Shown here piece after piece: positions 27,094 to 35,366 of a DNA stretch of 64,000 bases. Below the pieces are notes generated by a model that saw nothing but the letters and a program-made list of their open reading frames with translations, did no database searches and was not told where the DNA came from. How positions within the stretch are numbered: position 1 is the stretch's first letter; every line of letters begins with the position of its first letter. Source of the stretch: an uncultured Oscillospiraceae bacterium. Lineage in GTDB: Bacteria > Bacillota > Clostridia > Oscillospirales > Oscillospiraceae. Location of the stretch: assembly GCA_934660965.1 (NCBI GenBank), contig CAKUIM010000004.1:27762-91761 (forward strand), written 5' to 3'. The position numbers and the translations under genes were made by a program.

Positions 27094-27116
27094 GTTTTTT
27101 AGTTTAAGTTTACAAT
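27084..27116 (+). promoter_or_regulatory. BirA-like biotin operator
   Basis: AATGTATAC, 15 bp, GTTTACAAT: an imperfect inverted repeat with the half-sites (TTGTAAAC/GTTTACAA) and spacing known for BirA in Firmicutes. The left half overlaps the -10, as expected for a biotin repressor. Confidence 0.65.
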
Positions 27117-27130
27117 TGGAGGAGATTTCC

Positions 27131-27691
27131 ATGTCAAAGCGCCCCGTTCCCCTGCGCAGCGCCGTGGCCGCAGCCCTGATGGCGGCAATTCTGTGCGTGC
27201 TGTGTCCGCTGTCCGTCCCCGTCGGCCCCATTCCCATCACCCTGGCCACCCTGGCCATCTACTTTTCGGCCTATGTGCTGCCCTGGCAGTGGGCCGCGGC
27301 AAGCGTGGGGGTCTACCTGCTGCTGGGCGCCGTGGGGCTGCCCGTCTTTTCCGGCTACGCCGGCGGGCTGGGGCGGCTATTGGGGCCCACCGGCGGCTAT
27401 CTCATCGGCTACCTGCCTCTGGCGGTCTGCTGCGCCCTGGCGGTGGGCGGAAGCCGTCGGCGCTGGGTGCATCTTGCGGGCATGGCGCTGGGCACCGTCC
27501 TGCTCTATATTCTGGGCACCGCCTGGTTCTGCCTGCAAAGCGGGACGGGCCTTGCCGACGCGGTGGCCAAATGCGTGTGGATCTTTCTCCCCGGCGACTT
27601 CCTCAAGATGGCCGCGGCTCTGCTCCTCGGCCCGGTTCTCCGCCGGCGCCTGGCCGCTGCCGGGCTGCTCAGCGGCGCCCGGGAAGGCTGA
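27131..27691 (+). CDS. bioY: Biotin transporter BioY
   Basis: 186 residues from the ATG at 27131 after TTGGAGGAG. Six hydrophobic helices; the family motifs VPVGPIPITLATLAIYFSAY (about 33-52) and GRLLGPTGGYLIGY (about 83-96) are intact. BioY is the substrate-binding S-component of ECF transporters and takes up biotin, using a shared energising module encoded elsewhere. The BirA-like operator over its promoter supports biotin as substrate. Confidence 0.95.
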   Translation: MSKRPVPLRSAVAAALMAAILCVLCPLSVPVGPIPITLATLAIYFSAYVLPWQWAAASVGVYLLLGAVGLPVFSGYAGGLGRLLGPTGGYLIGYLPLAVCCALAVGGSRRRWVHLAGMALGTVLLYILGTAWFCLQSGTGLADAVAKCVWIFLPGDFLKMAAALLLGPVLRRRLAAAGLLSGAREG

Positions 27692-27712
27692 CCTTCGCGG
27701 CTGAAAAAACGC

Positions 27713-27740
27713 TTGACAAGCGGCCAAAAGCTGGTATAAT
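27713..27740 (+). promoter_or_regulatory. Promoter of tRNA-Ser
   Basis: TTGACA (27713-27718), 16 bp, TATAAT (27735-27740). Confidence 0.9.
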
Positions 27741-27792
27741 AGTCCATGCTGCTGCGAGCCCTTTGGCGGCGACAACTGCATATCAGCTATGT

Positions 27793-27884
27793 GGAGTGGT
27801 ATCGAAGTGGCCATAACGAGCACGATTGGAAATCGTGTGACGGTCAAAAGCCGTCCGAGGGTTCGAATCCCTCCCACTCCGCCA
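27793..27884 (+). tRNA. tRNA-Ser (anticodon GGA)
   Basis: 92 nt including an encoded CCA. Acceptor GGAGTGG/CCACTCC with discriminator G, long variable arm, GTTCGAATC T-loop, and anticodon stem CACGA/TCGTG with loop TTGGAAA giving GGA. Confidence 0.95.
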
Positions 27885-27885
27885 T

Positions 27886-27926
27886 GTCGGAGCAAGCTTT
27901 TTATCGCTTGCTCCGACTTATTTTTA
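27886..27926 (+). terminator. Terminator after tRNA-Ser
   Basis: 12-bp stem GTCGGAGCAAGC with 8-nt loop, complement to 27917, then TTATTTTTA. The stem arm resembles that of the tRNA-Gln terminator. Confidence 0.9.
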
Positions 27927-28053
27927 TACATCGGAGCGCACTCACGCCGCCGCGCCTCCTTTTCAAATCGCAAGCGCTTGCGCTGGTTTGCGGTTTGAGA
28001 AAACGGGGAATAGAACGTGAGAATATCCGAATTGAAGCCGCCTGACAAAATGG

Positions 28054-28091
28054 AAACCGGGAAGTCACTGCGACTTCCCGGTTTTTCTTGT
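28054..28091. terminator. Terminator at the 3' end of the HA-repeat gene
   Basis: 13-bp stem AAACCGGGAAGTC, loop ACTGC, complement to 28084, T-rich on both sides. The stop codon of the minus-strand gene lies inside the stem. Confidence 0.75.
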
Positions 28092-31000
28092 ATTTCCATC
28101 GCTTTGGATGCACGCCCGGCGCTGCCTTGCATTGGGCTTGGTGCGGCGCAGCGTCCAGTCCATGCCGATCTCCTCCAGGAGCCGCTCACGCTCCGGCGTC
28201 ATCAGAAAATTGGGGTTGCCCCGCTTTGCCTGGCGCTGACTGGCGATCCACATGCCCAGCTTCACCCCCTCGGGCGTGACATAGTCAACAGGGATGTTCA
28301 GGTGGCCGTTGGCCTCGAAAAAGGCCCGGGCCAGGCGGTATTTATCCATCCAGCGCCTGGTATAGGGCTGCCACACCATGCCGATGGCCTCCAGGCGGCG
28401 CTGCTGCTCCGGCGTCAGGCGGCTGTGCCTGCCTGTCCCAAAATACTTGCTTCTCTGGTCAGACACCCAGCCGCCCAGGCGCATCCCCTCCGGCGTAACG
28501 TAGTTCGGCGAGACCCACAGATCGCCATGGGCCCCGAAATAGGCTTCCGCCAGGCGGAACATCTCCTCCCAGCGGTCAGGCGGCGAGCTCCAGCACATCC
28601 CCAGTTCTTCCAGCTTCCGCGCCGTCTCTCCGCCCAGCGTCCCGGCCTCATGGCGGCGGCGCTGGGTGCGGAGCCATCTGCCCAGAGGGACGCCCTCCGG
28701 CGTCACATAGCGGCTCGGCACATCCAGGCTTCCGGTGCGCTCGAATTGGCGCCGCGCCGCGGCCAGATAATTCCTCCGTCGAGTGCTGTGGGGCTCCCAC
28801 ACCATACCAAGGCGCTCCAGCTCCTGAATCTGCCGGGGCGTGAGCTCCCCTTTTCGGCGCTTATACCGCTGCCGGGCAAGCCAGTCGCCCAGCCGATCCC
28901 CCTCCGGCGAGAGATAGCCGCAGGGAATCATCAGGTCCCCATGGGCCTCCCGGTAAACCTGCGCCTGGGTGTACATCCGCCGCCACTGGGCCTCGAAGGG
29001 CGACCAGCACAGTCCCAGCGCCTCCAGCTTTTCAACCTGGAGCCGGGTCAGCTCTCCCCGGCGGTAGGCCTCCCGCTGGTCATTGACCCAGGCGGTCAGC
29101 TCACCCGCGCCCCGGATGGCACCATTGGGAGCGGACAGCGGCCCCTGGCCGGCGCAGCGCCGGCACAGCTGCCGGTATTTTCTGTCCCAGGCCCGGGCGG
29201 TGGCGTCCCGATAGCCGGCCAAAATGGCCGGACGGTCCCGGGCCACGTCCACATCCGTCCCGTCTGCCCCCAGATCGCGCAGCAGCTGCACCGCCGCGCG
29301 GTCAAAGGCGGCGTCTCCCAGGTCGGGCAGGGTGATGACCCTGTCGCACCGCTCCACCGCCGGAAGGCCCGGCTCCCGGATGCGGAAAAGGCGGATGCCC
29401 TGGGCGCGGCACGCCGCCCCCTTGCCCTCGTCCTGCTCCAGCTTGTCGGCGTGCCAGCGGCAGCCGTCATACTCAATGGCCGTGTGTAAGGACGGAATAT
29501 AGATGTCCAGCTCCACCCCAAAGCGCTGCTCCCGGCCCACCTTACCCGCGTCCGGGAAGGACTTTTTCAGATAATAGAGCAGGGCCTTCTCCTGAAAGGA
29601 GGTGCGGGCGGTGACCGTGGTGCCGTCCCAGATCATGCCAAGGTCGTTGAGCCGCTCGATCCGCTCCGCCGTGATGGCCGCCCTTCCCCTGCCCCGCAGC
29701 CCGGCCCGGTAATTGCGGTAGGCCGAGCGCTGCCGGGCAATCCACTGCCCCAGGCGCGCGCCGTCCTCGGTGACATAGCCCGTGGGGACGTTGAGCATCC
29801 GATGGATGGCGTAATACGCCTGCGCCCGGCGGTACACGGCAAGCCACTGCTCCTCCCCAGGCTCCCACGCCATGCCAATATTCTCCAGACGGCGTACCTG
29901 TTCGTCGGTGAGGCTGCCCCGTTTACCCCGCCTCGCCCCGCGCTGGGCCAGCACCCAGGTGCGCAGCGGCCCCCGCTCCGGGCACAGGTGTCCATGCTCC
30001 CGGAAGTAGGCCGCCGCCTTTTCATACCAGTCCTCCCAGAGGGCCGCGGAATCCACCGACGCGTCCCACACCATCCCGATGGCCTCCAGGCGGCGCACCC
30101 GCTCCCGGGTAAAATAGGGGTTGCCTCCCTGCCAGTAGTTTTTTCGCTGGGTGCTGATCCAGCTGCCCAGGCTGTTTCTCTCCCCGGGGCGCTTTGCCAA
30201 CCGCAGGTGCCCATTTTGCCGGAAAAAGGCCTCCGCCCGGCGGTACTGCCCCTCCCACATGGCCTCCCGCACGTCCCACACCATGCCGATCGTCTCCAGC
30301 GCCGCCGCCTTCTCCGCCTGCAGCCGCCCGGTCTCCCGCAGCTTACGCTGGGCCCCCAGCCAGGAGGCAAGGCCCGGCGGGCACAGGCCGGAGCGCTCCA
30401 GGGCCGGGCAGAGGTGGCCGTGGACGCGATGATATTCCTGCGCCTGGGCAAAGCGCGCCCGCCAGCCCTCTTCCGTCACCTGCCAACAGATGCCAAGGGA
30501 CGCGAGCCGCGCCTCCCGCTCCGGCGTGAGCAGCCCCCGGCGTTTGTTCTGGCGCTGATTTGCAAGCCAGTCGCCCAGCTTTTCCCCCGTCGCCGTCACG
30601 TAGCCCGCCGGCGGAAAGGCGCCGTGCGCCTGCACATAGGCGCGCAGCAGCGCATACCAGCCCTCCCAGCTGCCCCGGCGCAGCTCCTCCGGCCGCCACA
30701 CCACCCCCAGGGCCTCCAGCTGCGAGCGCTGCCTCTCCGGCAGCTTTCCCCGCTTGTACGCCATCCGCACCCGGTTGAGCCAGATTCCCAGCCTCTCACC
30801 CGACTGCGTCACATAGTCCTGGGGCACCCGGGCGGTACCGTGCTCGGCGGCATACTCTGCAAGGCACCGGCACATTAGGGCAAAGCGGTACGCCTTGACG
30901 TCCCACACCATGCCGATGCTCTCCAGCTTTTCCCGCCGCTCCGGCGTAAAGAGCGGATTTTTCCCGGTGCGGTACTCGTAGCGCTGGGTGCCGATCCAGG

Positions 31001-31133
31001 CCCCCAGCCGCCGCCCATCCCAGACGCACTCCCTCGGCACCAGAAGATCTCCATGGGCCCGGGCATAGGCCCGGGCCAGGCGGAACATCTCGTCCCAGCC
31101 CCGGTCGGGCTGCGCCGCCGTCGGTCGAAGCAT
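28065..31133 (-). CDS. Multi-HA-repeat protein with embedded Vsr/DUF559-like nuclease domain
   Basis: 1022 residues from the ATG at 31133 after AAAGGGGGG; 19 further in-frame codons upstream lack a ribosome site. I count twelve repeats of 65-75 residues with a common pattern (aromatic-rich helix, H/NG-L, YVTxxGxxLGxWL, Rx..., LTPEQxxxLExIGMVW) that matches the helicase-associated (HA) DNA-binding domain: seven before and five after a central domain (about 510-640). That domain has ELDIYIPSLHTAIEYDG, then RWH, and RAQGIRLFRIRE, the layout of Vsr/DUF559 PD-(D/E)XK nucleases with the acidic residues present. No helicase motifs. Likely a modular DNA-binding nuclease; the biological role is unknown. 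Single-gene unit next to tRNA-Ser. Confidence 0.8.
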   Translation of the reverse strand: MLRPTAAQPDRGWDEMFRLARAYARAHGDLLVPRECVWDGRRLGAWIGTQRYEYRTGKNPLFTPERREKLESIGMVWDVKAYRFALMCRCLAEYAAEHGTARVPQDYVTQSGERLGIWLNRVRMAYKRGKLPERQRSQLEALGVVWRPEELRRGSWEGWYALLRAYVQAHGAFPPAGYVTATGEKLGDWLANQRQNKRRGLLTPEREARLASLGICWQVTEEGWRARFAQAQEYHRVHGHLCPALERSGLCPPGLASWLGAQRKLRETGRLQAEKAAALETIGMVWDVREAMWEGQYRRAEAFFRQNGHLRLAKRPGERNSLGSWISTQRKNYWQGGNPYFTRERVRRLEAIGMVWDASVDSAALWEDWYEKAAAYFREHGHLCPERGPLRTWVLAQRGARRGKRGSLTDEQVRRLENIGMAWEPGEEQWLAVYRRAQAYYAIHRMLNVPTGYVTEDGARLGQWIARQRSAYRNYRAGLRGRGRAAITAERIERLNDLGMIWDGTTVTARTSFQEKALLYYLKKSFPDAGKVGREQRFGVELDIYIPSLHTAIEYDGCRWHADKLEQDEGKGAACRAQGIRLFRIREPGLPAVERCDRVITLPDLGDAAFDRAAVQLLRDLGADGTDVDVARDRPAILAGYRDATARAWDRKYRQLCRRCAGQGPLSAPNGAIRGAGELTAWVNDQREAYRRGELTRLQVEKLEALGLCWSPFEAQWRRMYTQAQVYREAHGDLMIPCGYLSPEGDRLGDWLARQRYKRRKGELTPRQIQELERLGMVWEPHSTRRRNYLAAARRQFERTGSLDVPSRYVTPEGVPLGRWLRTQRRRHEAGTLGGETARKLEELGMCWSSPPDRWEEMFRLAEAYFGAHGDLWVSPNYVTPEGMRLGGWVSDQRSKYFGTGRHSRLTPEQQRRLEAIGMVWQPYTRRWMDKYRLARAFFEANGHLNIPVDYVTPEGVKLGMWIASQRQAKRGNPNFLMTPERERLLEEIGMDWTLRRTKPNARQRRACIQSDGNTRKTGKSQ

Positions 31134-31215
31134 TCCCCGCCCCCCTTTCCCTGTTTCCATGAGCATACAGGGCGGTTGGGCCGCCGTCAAGTCCGCTGCT
31201 GGAAAACATTACCCC

Positions 31216-31244
31216 TTGTGGAAGGGGCTGAAAAAGGTTACAAT
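31216..31244 (+). promoter_or_regulatory. Possible promoter of the first SleB-like gene
   Basis: TTGTGG (31216-31221), 17 bp, TACAAT (31239-31244). The -10 overlaps the WalR-like box. Confidence 0.45.
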
Positions 31245-31255
31245 TTGGTTACAAT
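31236..31255 (-). promoter_or_regulatory. WalR-like direct repeat
   Basis: GGTTACAATTTGGTTACAAT; on the minus strand this is TGTAAC-N5-TGTAAC, an exact fit to the WalR/YycF consensus TGTWAH-N5-TGTWAH. WalR controls wall hydrolase genes, which is what follows. TACAAT could also simply be a -10. Confidence 0.55.
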
Positions 31256-31346
31256 CCCACAGCCGGTCCTATCCCGGCCAAGCCGGGAGCCGCCGCGGCG
31301 GCTTCGTCTGCCAACGCGTCTCCCAAAAAAACACAAGGAGGTTTTC

Positions 31347-32147
31347 ATGAAGCTGCGTATCCTGCTCCTCTCCGCCGCCCTGGCTGCCGCCCTCATCCTG
31401 CCCGCCGGGGCCCTGACCCTCACTTATGACGGCGCAGACTGCACGGAGGAGACCGGCGCTGTTCTCATCGACGGCACCACCTATGTCTCCCTGCGGCGCA
31501 CAGCAGCGCTGCTCGCCCCCGCCGCCCGCATCTCCTGGGACGGCGAGCGCGCCCGCTTGTCCACCGCCGTTCTCTCCCTCACCGCCCGGCCGGGGGAGGC
31601 CTACCTTCAATATAATGGCCGGTGCGTCCCCGTGCCGGGGCTGGTGCGGCTCGTGGGCGGCTCCACCCTTGTGCCGGTGCGGGCCCTGGCCGCCGCCCTG
31701 GGCGCCGAGGTGGAGTGGGACGGCCAGAGCGAGACGGTGCGTCTCTCCCGCGCCACCGGCATTCCCCAGGCTACGGACTACAATGAGGATGACCTCTACT
31801 GGCTCTCCCGCATCATCTCCGCCGAGAGCCGGGGCGAGCCCCTCGCCGGCAAGATCGCCGTGGGAACGGTGGTGCTCAACCGGGTAAAGAGCAGCGAGTT
31901 CCCCGACACCATTTACGGCGTGATTTTCGACGACCGCTGGGGCGGCCAGTTCGAGCCGGTGCGCAACGGCACCGTCTACCAGCAGCCCACCGACGAGAGC
32001 GTCATCGCGGCCAAGCTGTGCCTGGAGGGGGCGCGGGAGGCGGGGGAAAGCCTCTATTTTATCGCCCCCAAGCTGACCCAAAATCACTGGACCATGACCG
32101 CCCGGACCTACGTCACCACCATCGGCTGCCACCTGTTTTACGCCTGA
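31347..32147 (+). CDS. Secreted SleB-like cell wall hydrolase with stalk-like domain
   Basis: 266 residues from the ATG at 31347 after AAGGAGG. Signal peptide to about Ala21; then a copper-amine-oxidase N-terminal-like (stalk) domain (about 22-125, with GTTYVSLRRTAALL and STLVPVRALAAALGAEVEWDG); then a SleB/Hydrolase_2 domain (about 140-266) with RIISAESRGEP carrying the catalytic Glu, GKIAVGTVVLNR and GGQFEPV. These enzymes act on cortex or vegetative peptidoglycan. It is a paralogue of the next gene; both have the same WalR-like box upstream. Confidence 0.87.
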   Translation: MKLRILLLSAALAAALILPAGALTLTYDGADCTEETGAVLIDGTTYVSLRRTAALLAPAARISWDGERARLSTAVLSLTARPGEAYLQYNGRCVPVPGLVRLVGGSTLVPVRALAAALGAEVEWDGQSETVRLSRATGIPQATDYNEDDLYWLSRIISAESRGEPLAGKIAVGTVVLNRVKSSEFPDTIYGVIFDDRWGGQFEPVRNGTVYQQPTDESVIAAKLCLEGAREAGESLYFIAPKLTQNHWTMTARTYVTTIGCHLFYA

Positions 32148-32237
32148 TTTTGTCTATTATAGTGCCCGTTTTTCAGGTCTCTCCTCCAATTTTGTGCACA
32201 ATGCCGATATACATTTGCAAAGAAAACGTATAAAATC

Positions 32238-32275
32238 GGTTACAATATGGTTACAATTTGTAACAAAATTGTAGC
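32238..32275. promoter_or_regulatory. WalR-like boxes before the second SleB-like gene
   Basis: GGTTACAATATGGTTACAAT at 32238-32257 reads TGTAAC-N5-TGTAAC on the minus strand; TGTAAC-N5-TGTAGC follows on the plus strand (32259-32275). A TATAAA at 32229-32234 lies just upstream, so binding here could repress or, from another start, activate. Confidence 0.55.
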
Positions 32276-32288
32276 AAGGAGAGATTTG

Positions 32289-33284
32289 ATGAAGTTTCGT
32301 ATTGCCAGCATGGCGCTGGCAGCGGGCCTGCTGCTGACCTGCGCCGCACCCGTCTATGCCGACATCACCCTGGAAGAGCCGCTGCCTGCACAGTCCGAAC
32401 AGGAGGACGCGCCCGCCGTGTTCTACCTGGACGGCGAGCCCCTTTACTCGGTAGAGGCCCAGTGCATCAACGGCACCTACTATGTCACCCTGGCCTCCAT
32501 CATGCCGCTGCTGGATTCCACCGCTGTGGTGGAGGAGTGGGACGGCGGCGCCACCCTCACCGCCCAGGCCGAGGCCGTGACCGAGCAGACCGTCCAGGCC
32601 GAAGAGGGACAGCAGGCCCTGCCCGTCCTTGAGAACCCCACCATCTACGGCTACCTGCTCCAGACCGAGGAGGAGCCCCAGCAGGCCGCGGTGGAGGTGC
32701 TGGATACCCTGACCCTGACCGCCCGGGCGGGCGAGAGCTATCTGGTGGCCAACGGCCGCTACCTCTACGCCCAGGACGGCATCCTCACCATCAACGGCAG
32801 CGTGGCGGTCCCTGTGCGGCTGCTGGCCGCGGCCCTCAAGCTCAGCGTGGGCTACGATGCCGACACCGCCAGCGTCCTGCTCTCCCGCAGCGGCGAGGCG
32901 GGCTACCTGGAGGACGGCGAGAGCTACTACGACGCCGACGAGCTCTACTGGCTCTCCCGCATCATCTACTGTGAGAGCGGCAACCAGCCCCTCTCCGGCA
33001 AGATCGCCGTGGCCAACGTGGTACTCAACCGCACCCGGCACTGGATGTTCCCGGACACGGTCTATGACGTGATCTTCCAGAAGAACCAGTTCAGCCCTGC
33101 CGGCAGCGGCTCCATCTATGTGAAGGAGCCCAATGAGGAGAGCGTCATCGCCGCGAAGCTTGCGTTGGACGGCGCCACGGTGCTTGCCGACGCGCTGTTC
33201 TTCAACCGCACCGGCCTTACCTGCTACGCCTCCCGCAACCGCTCCTATATCACCACCATCGGCGGGCATTCGTTCTACGCATAA
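32289..33284 (+). CDS. Secreted SleB-like cell wall hydrolase, paralogue
   Basis: 331 residues from the ATG at 32289 after AAGGAGAG. Signal peptide ending near VYADI; stalk-like amine-oxidase N-terminal domain split by a Glu/Gln-rich insert (about 90-135); C-terminal SleB domain (about 210-331) with RIIYCESGNQP (catalytic Glu), GKIAVANVVLNR and KNQFSPAGSGSIY. Same architecture as the gene 141 bp upstream, so a tandem duplication that has diverged. Probably trims peptidoglycan; sporulation or vegetative role cannot be decided from sequence, though the WalR-like boxes point to vegetative growth. Confidence 0.87.
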   Translation: MKFRIASMALAAGLLLTCAAPVYADITLEEPLPAQSEQEDAPAVFYLDGEPLYSVEAQCINGTYYVTLASIMPLLDSTAVVEEWDGGATLTAQAEAVTEQTVQAEEGQQALPVLENPTIYGYLLQTEEEPQQAAVEVLDTLTLTARAGESYLVANGRYLYAQDGILTINGSVAVPVRLLAAALKLSVGYDADTASVLLSRSGEAGYLEDGESYYDADELYWLSRIIYCESGNQPLSGKIAVANVVLNRTRHWMFPDTVYDVIFQKNQFSPAGSGSIYVKEPNEESVIAAKLALDGATVLADALFFNRTGLTCYASRNRSYITTIGGHSFYA

Positions 33285-33290
33285 GCGCCA

Positions 33291-33322
33291 AAAGAGAGGG
33301 GTATCTCGCCCCTCTCTTTTTT
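33291..33322 (+). terminator. Terminator of the SleB-like gene
   Basis: 11-bp stem AAAGAGAGGGG, 7-nt loop, complement to 33319, then T-tract. Confidence 0.9.
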
Positions 33323-33344
33323 TCGCTCTTTCTGAAAAAGAGTG

Positions 33345-33372
33345 TTGACAAATTTCATTCTTTTGTTATAAT
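33345..33372 (+). promoter_or_regulatory. Promoter of tRNA-Gln
   Basis: TTGACA (33345-33350), 16 bp, TATAAT (33367-33372). Confidence 0.92.
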
Positions 33373-33403
33373 GATACCTGCGCCTGCAATAGCGGGCACA
33401 TAC

Positions 33404-33477
33404 AGCGGATTAGTGTAATGGTAGCACACCAGACTCTGACTCTGTTTGTGAGGGTTCGAATCCTTCATCCGCTGCCA
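33404..33477 (+). tRNA. tRNA-Gln (anticodon CTG)
   Basis: 74 nt with encoded CCA. Acceptor AGCGGAT/ATCCGCT, anticodon stem CCAGA/TCTGT with loop CTCTGAC giving CTG, T-loop GTTCGAATC. Confidence 0.94.
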
Positions 33478-33478
33478 T

Positions 33479-33516
33479 CGTCGGAGCAAAGTGCGCTTTG
33501 CTCCGACGTTCTTTTT
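33479..33516 (+). terminator. Terminator after tRNA-Gln
   Basis: 13-bp stem CGTCGGAGCAAAG, loop TGCG, complement to 33508, then TTCTTTTTT. Confidence 0.92.
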
Positions 33517-33660
33517 TATCAAAAGAACGTCATCCGCCCGCTTCCTTGCTCCTCCTCCCCAAACCGAACCCGCTGCGCTGGGCTTCGGTTTGGAATAGGC
33601 GGGCAATATACCCAGCCTTACAAAACATGTCGCCAGCCTGTTGGCTGGTGTTTCTTTTTT

Positions 33661-33775
33661 GGTTCCGCGCCCTGCGGTCGCTCCACCCTTCGGCATGTCA
33701 ATGCTCGGGGTCGGCAAAGCCGCCCCTGCGCAATTGCTTTTGCACAGCAAAAGCAATTTACGGGCAAAAGCGCCG
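33661..33775 (+). repeat. Dispersed structured repeat, copy A
   Basis: About 115 bp, similar on the opposite strand to 63549-63664. It holds a hairpin AATTGCTTTTGC/GCAAAAGCAATT (33732-33758) and a GGGG...CCCC stem. The rest of 33517-33786 carries another small hairpin (GCCAGCC/GGCTGGT) and no credible gene. Confidence 0.7.
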
Positions 33776-33786
33776 CCCCGGGATTC

Positions 33787-33816
33787 TTGACAAGGCCGGG
33801 CGGCGGATGCTACAAT
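33787..33816 (+). promoter_or_regulatory. Promoter of the dap operon
   Basis: TTGACA (33787-33792), 18 bp, TACAAT (33811-33816), about 50 bp before dapB. No lysine riboswitch is visible. Confidence 0.8.
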
Positions 33817-33865
33817 TTTTTTGCTTGGCATCCATTCCGCCAGGCCGCCCGGAAGGAGGATTTCC

Positions 33866-34612
33866 ATGAAACTGATTGTTCACGGCTACACCGGCCGCAT
33901 GGGCCAGATCGTCAGCGACCTTGCCGCCAACGGCTACAACGGCGCGCAGCTTGCCGCCCGGGTGGGCCGCAGCTGCCCCGCCCCCGGGCAGGATGGCTGC
34001 TACGCCGCCCTCTCCCAGTATGACGGCCCGGCAGACTGCGTGGTAGACTTTTCAAGCCACCTGGCCACCGGGGAGCTTCTCGGCTACTGTCTTGAGCGGC
34101 GTCTGCCCCTGGTGATTGCCGCCACCGGCCACACCGAGGCGGAGCGCGCGCTTATCGAGGAGGCCGCCGGGCATATCCCCATCTTCTTCTCCGCCAACAT
34201 GTCCATCGGCATCGCCCTGCTGGCCCGGATGGCCCAGAAGGCGGCCGCCGTCTTCCCCGAGGCGGACATTGAGATCGTCGAAATCCACCACAACCGAAAG
34301 CAGGACGTGCCCAGCGGCACGGCGCTGCTGCTCTACCGCAAGCTCCGGGCCGTCCGCCCCGGCGCCCGGGCGGTGGTGGGCCGGCATGAGGACGGCCGCC
34401 GCGCCCCGGAGGAAATCGGCATCCACTCCCTGCGCTGCGGAAACGAGGTGGGCACCCACGAGATCATCATCGCCTCCGGCAGCGAGACCATCACGCTCAG
34501 GCACCGGGCGGAAAGCCGCGCCCTGTTCGCCCAGGGCGCCCTGGCCGCCGCCGCCTTCCTCCGGGGCAGGGGCCCCGGGCTCTACGGCATGGAGGATATG
34601 ATCTCTCTGTGA
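33866..34612 (+). CDS. dapB: 4-hydroxy-tetrahydrodipicolinate reductase
   Basis: 248 residues from the ATG at 33866 after GGAAGGAGG; longer frames run into the promoter. GYTGRMG (7-13) binds NAD(P)H and EIVEIHHNRKQDVPSGTAL (about 134-152) holds the catalytic His pair and Lys. It reduces the dihydrodipicolinate product of DapA in lysine and diaminopimelate synthesis. dapA is not in the window. First of four dap genes in tight order. Confidence 0.96.
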   Translation: MKLIVHGYTGRMGQIVSDLAANGYNGAQLAARVGRSCPAPGQDGCYAALSQYDGPADCVVDFSSHLATGELLGYCLERRLPLVIAATGHTEAERALIEEAAGHIPIFFSANMSIGIALLARMAQKAAAVFPEADIEIVEIHHNRKQDVPSGTALLLYRKLRAVRPGARAVVGRHEDGRRAPEEIGIHSLRCGNEVGTHEIIIASGSETITLRHRAESRALFAQGALAAAAFLRGRGPGLYGMEDMISL

Positions 34613-34650
34613 CAGGCAGACCTATTCCATTATATATAAGGAGGCCCACC

Positions 34651-35346
34651 ATGATGGACGCCGCAGAAATCATCCGCTATATCGCCCAGGCGGACAAAAA
34701 AACGCCGGTCAAGGTTTATATCAAAGAAAAATCCCCCATCGACTACGGCAGCGCCAAGGTGTTTGGCGCGGGCGATAAGGTGGTGTTCGGCGACTGGCGG
34801 GAGCTGGGCCCCATCCTGGAGGCCAACCGGGAGCAGATTGCCGACCTGATGATCGAGAACGACTGCCGCAACAGCGCCATCCCTCTGCTGGACCTGAAGG
34901 GCATCCCCGCCCGGATCGAGCCCGGCGCCATCATCCGCGACCAGGTGGAGATCGGCCCCAACGCCGTCATCATGATGGGGGCCATCCTCAACATCGGCGC
35001 GCGGGTGGGCGAGGGCTCCATGATCGACATGGGGGCCGTGCTGGGCGGCCGGGCCACCGTGGGCCAGCACTGCCACATCGGGGCCGGGGCCGTGCTGGCC
35101 GGCGTCATCGAGCCCGCCTCCGCCACCCCCGTGGTGGTGGAGGACGGCGTGCTCATCGGCGCAAACGCCGTGGTCATCGAGGGGGTGCGCATCGGCGCGG
35201 AGGCCGTAGTGGCCGCCGGGGCTGTGGTCATTGAGAACGTGCCGCCCCGGGCCGTGGTGGCCGGCTGCCCGGCCCGCGTCATCAAGGAGAAGGACGCCTC
35301 CACCACCCTGAAAACCGCGCTGGAGGCCGCGCTGCGCACCCTGTAA
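34651..35346 (+). CDS. dapH: Tetrahydrodipicolinate N-acetyltransferase
   Basis: 231 residues from the ATG at 34651 (a second ATG follows directly) after AAGGAGG. N-terminal DapH domain (about 1-85, YIAQADKKTPVKVYI) followed by a left-handed beta-helix of hexapeptide repeats (GPNAVIMMGAILNIGA, GANAVVIEGVRIGAEAVV). It acetylates tetrahydrodipicolinate, which defines the acetylase branch of diaminopimelate synthesis found in Bacillus. Next two genes supply the remaining steps of this branch. Confidence 0.96.
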   Translation: MMDAAEIIRYIAQADKKTPVKVYIKEKSPIDYGSAKVFGAGDKVVFGDWRELGPILEANREQIADLMIENDCRNSAIPLLDLKGIPARIEPGAIIRDQVEIGPNAVIMMGAILNIGARVGEGSMIDMGAVLGGRATVGQHCHIGAGAVLAGVIEPASATPVVVEDGVLIGANAVVIEGVRIGAEAVVAAGAVVIENVPPRAVVAGCPARVIKEKDASTTLKTALEAALRTL

Positions 35347-35366
35347 GGCCGAAAGGAGCCCATCCT

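Noticed and set aside
33787..33865. Lysine riboswitch before dapB
   Set aside because: The leader between the promoter and dapB is too short and has no matching structure.
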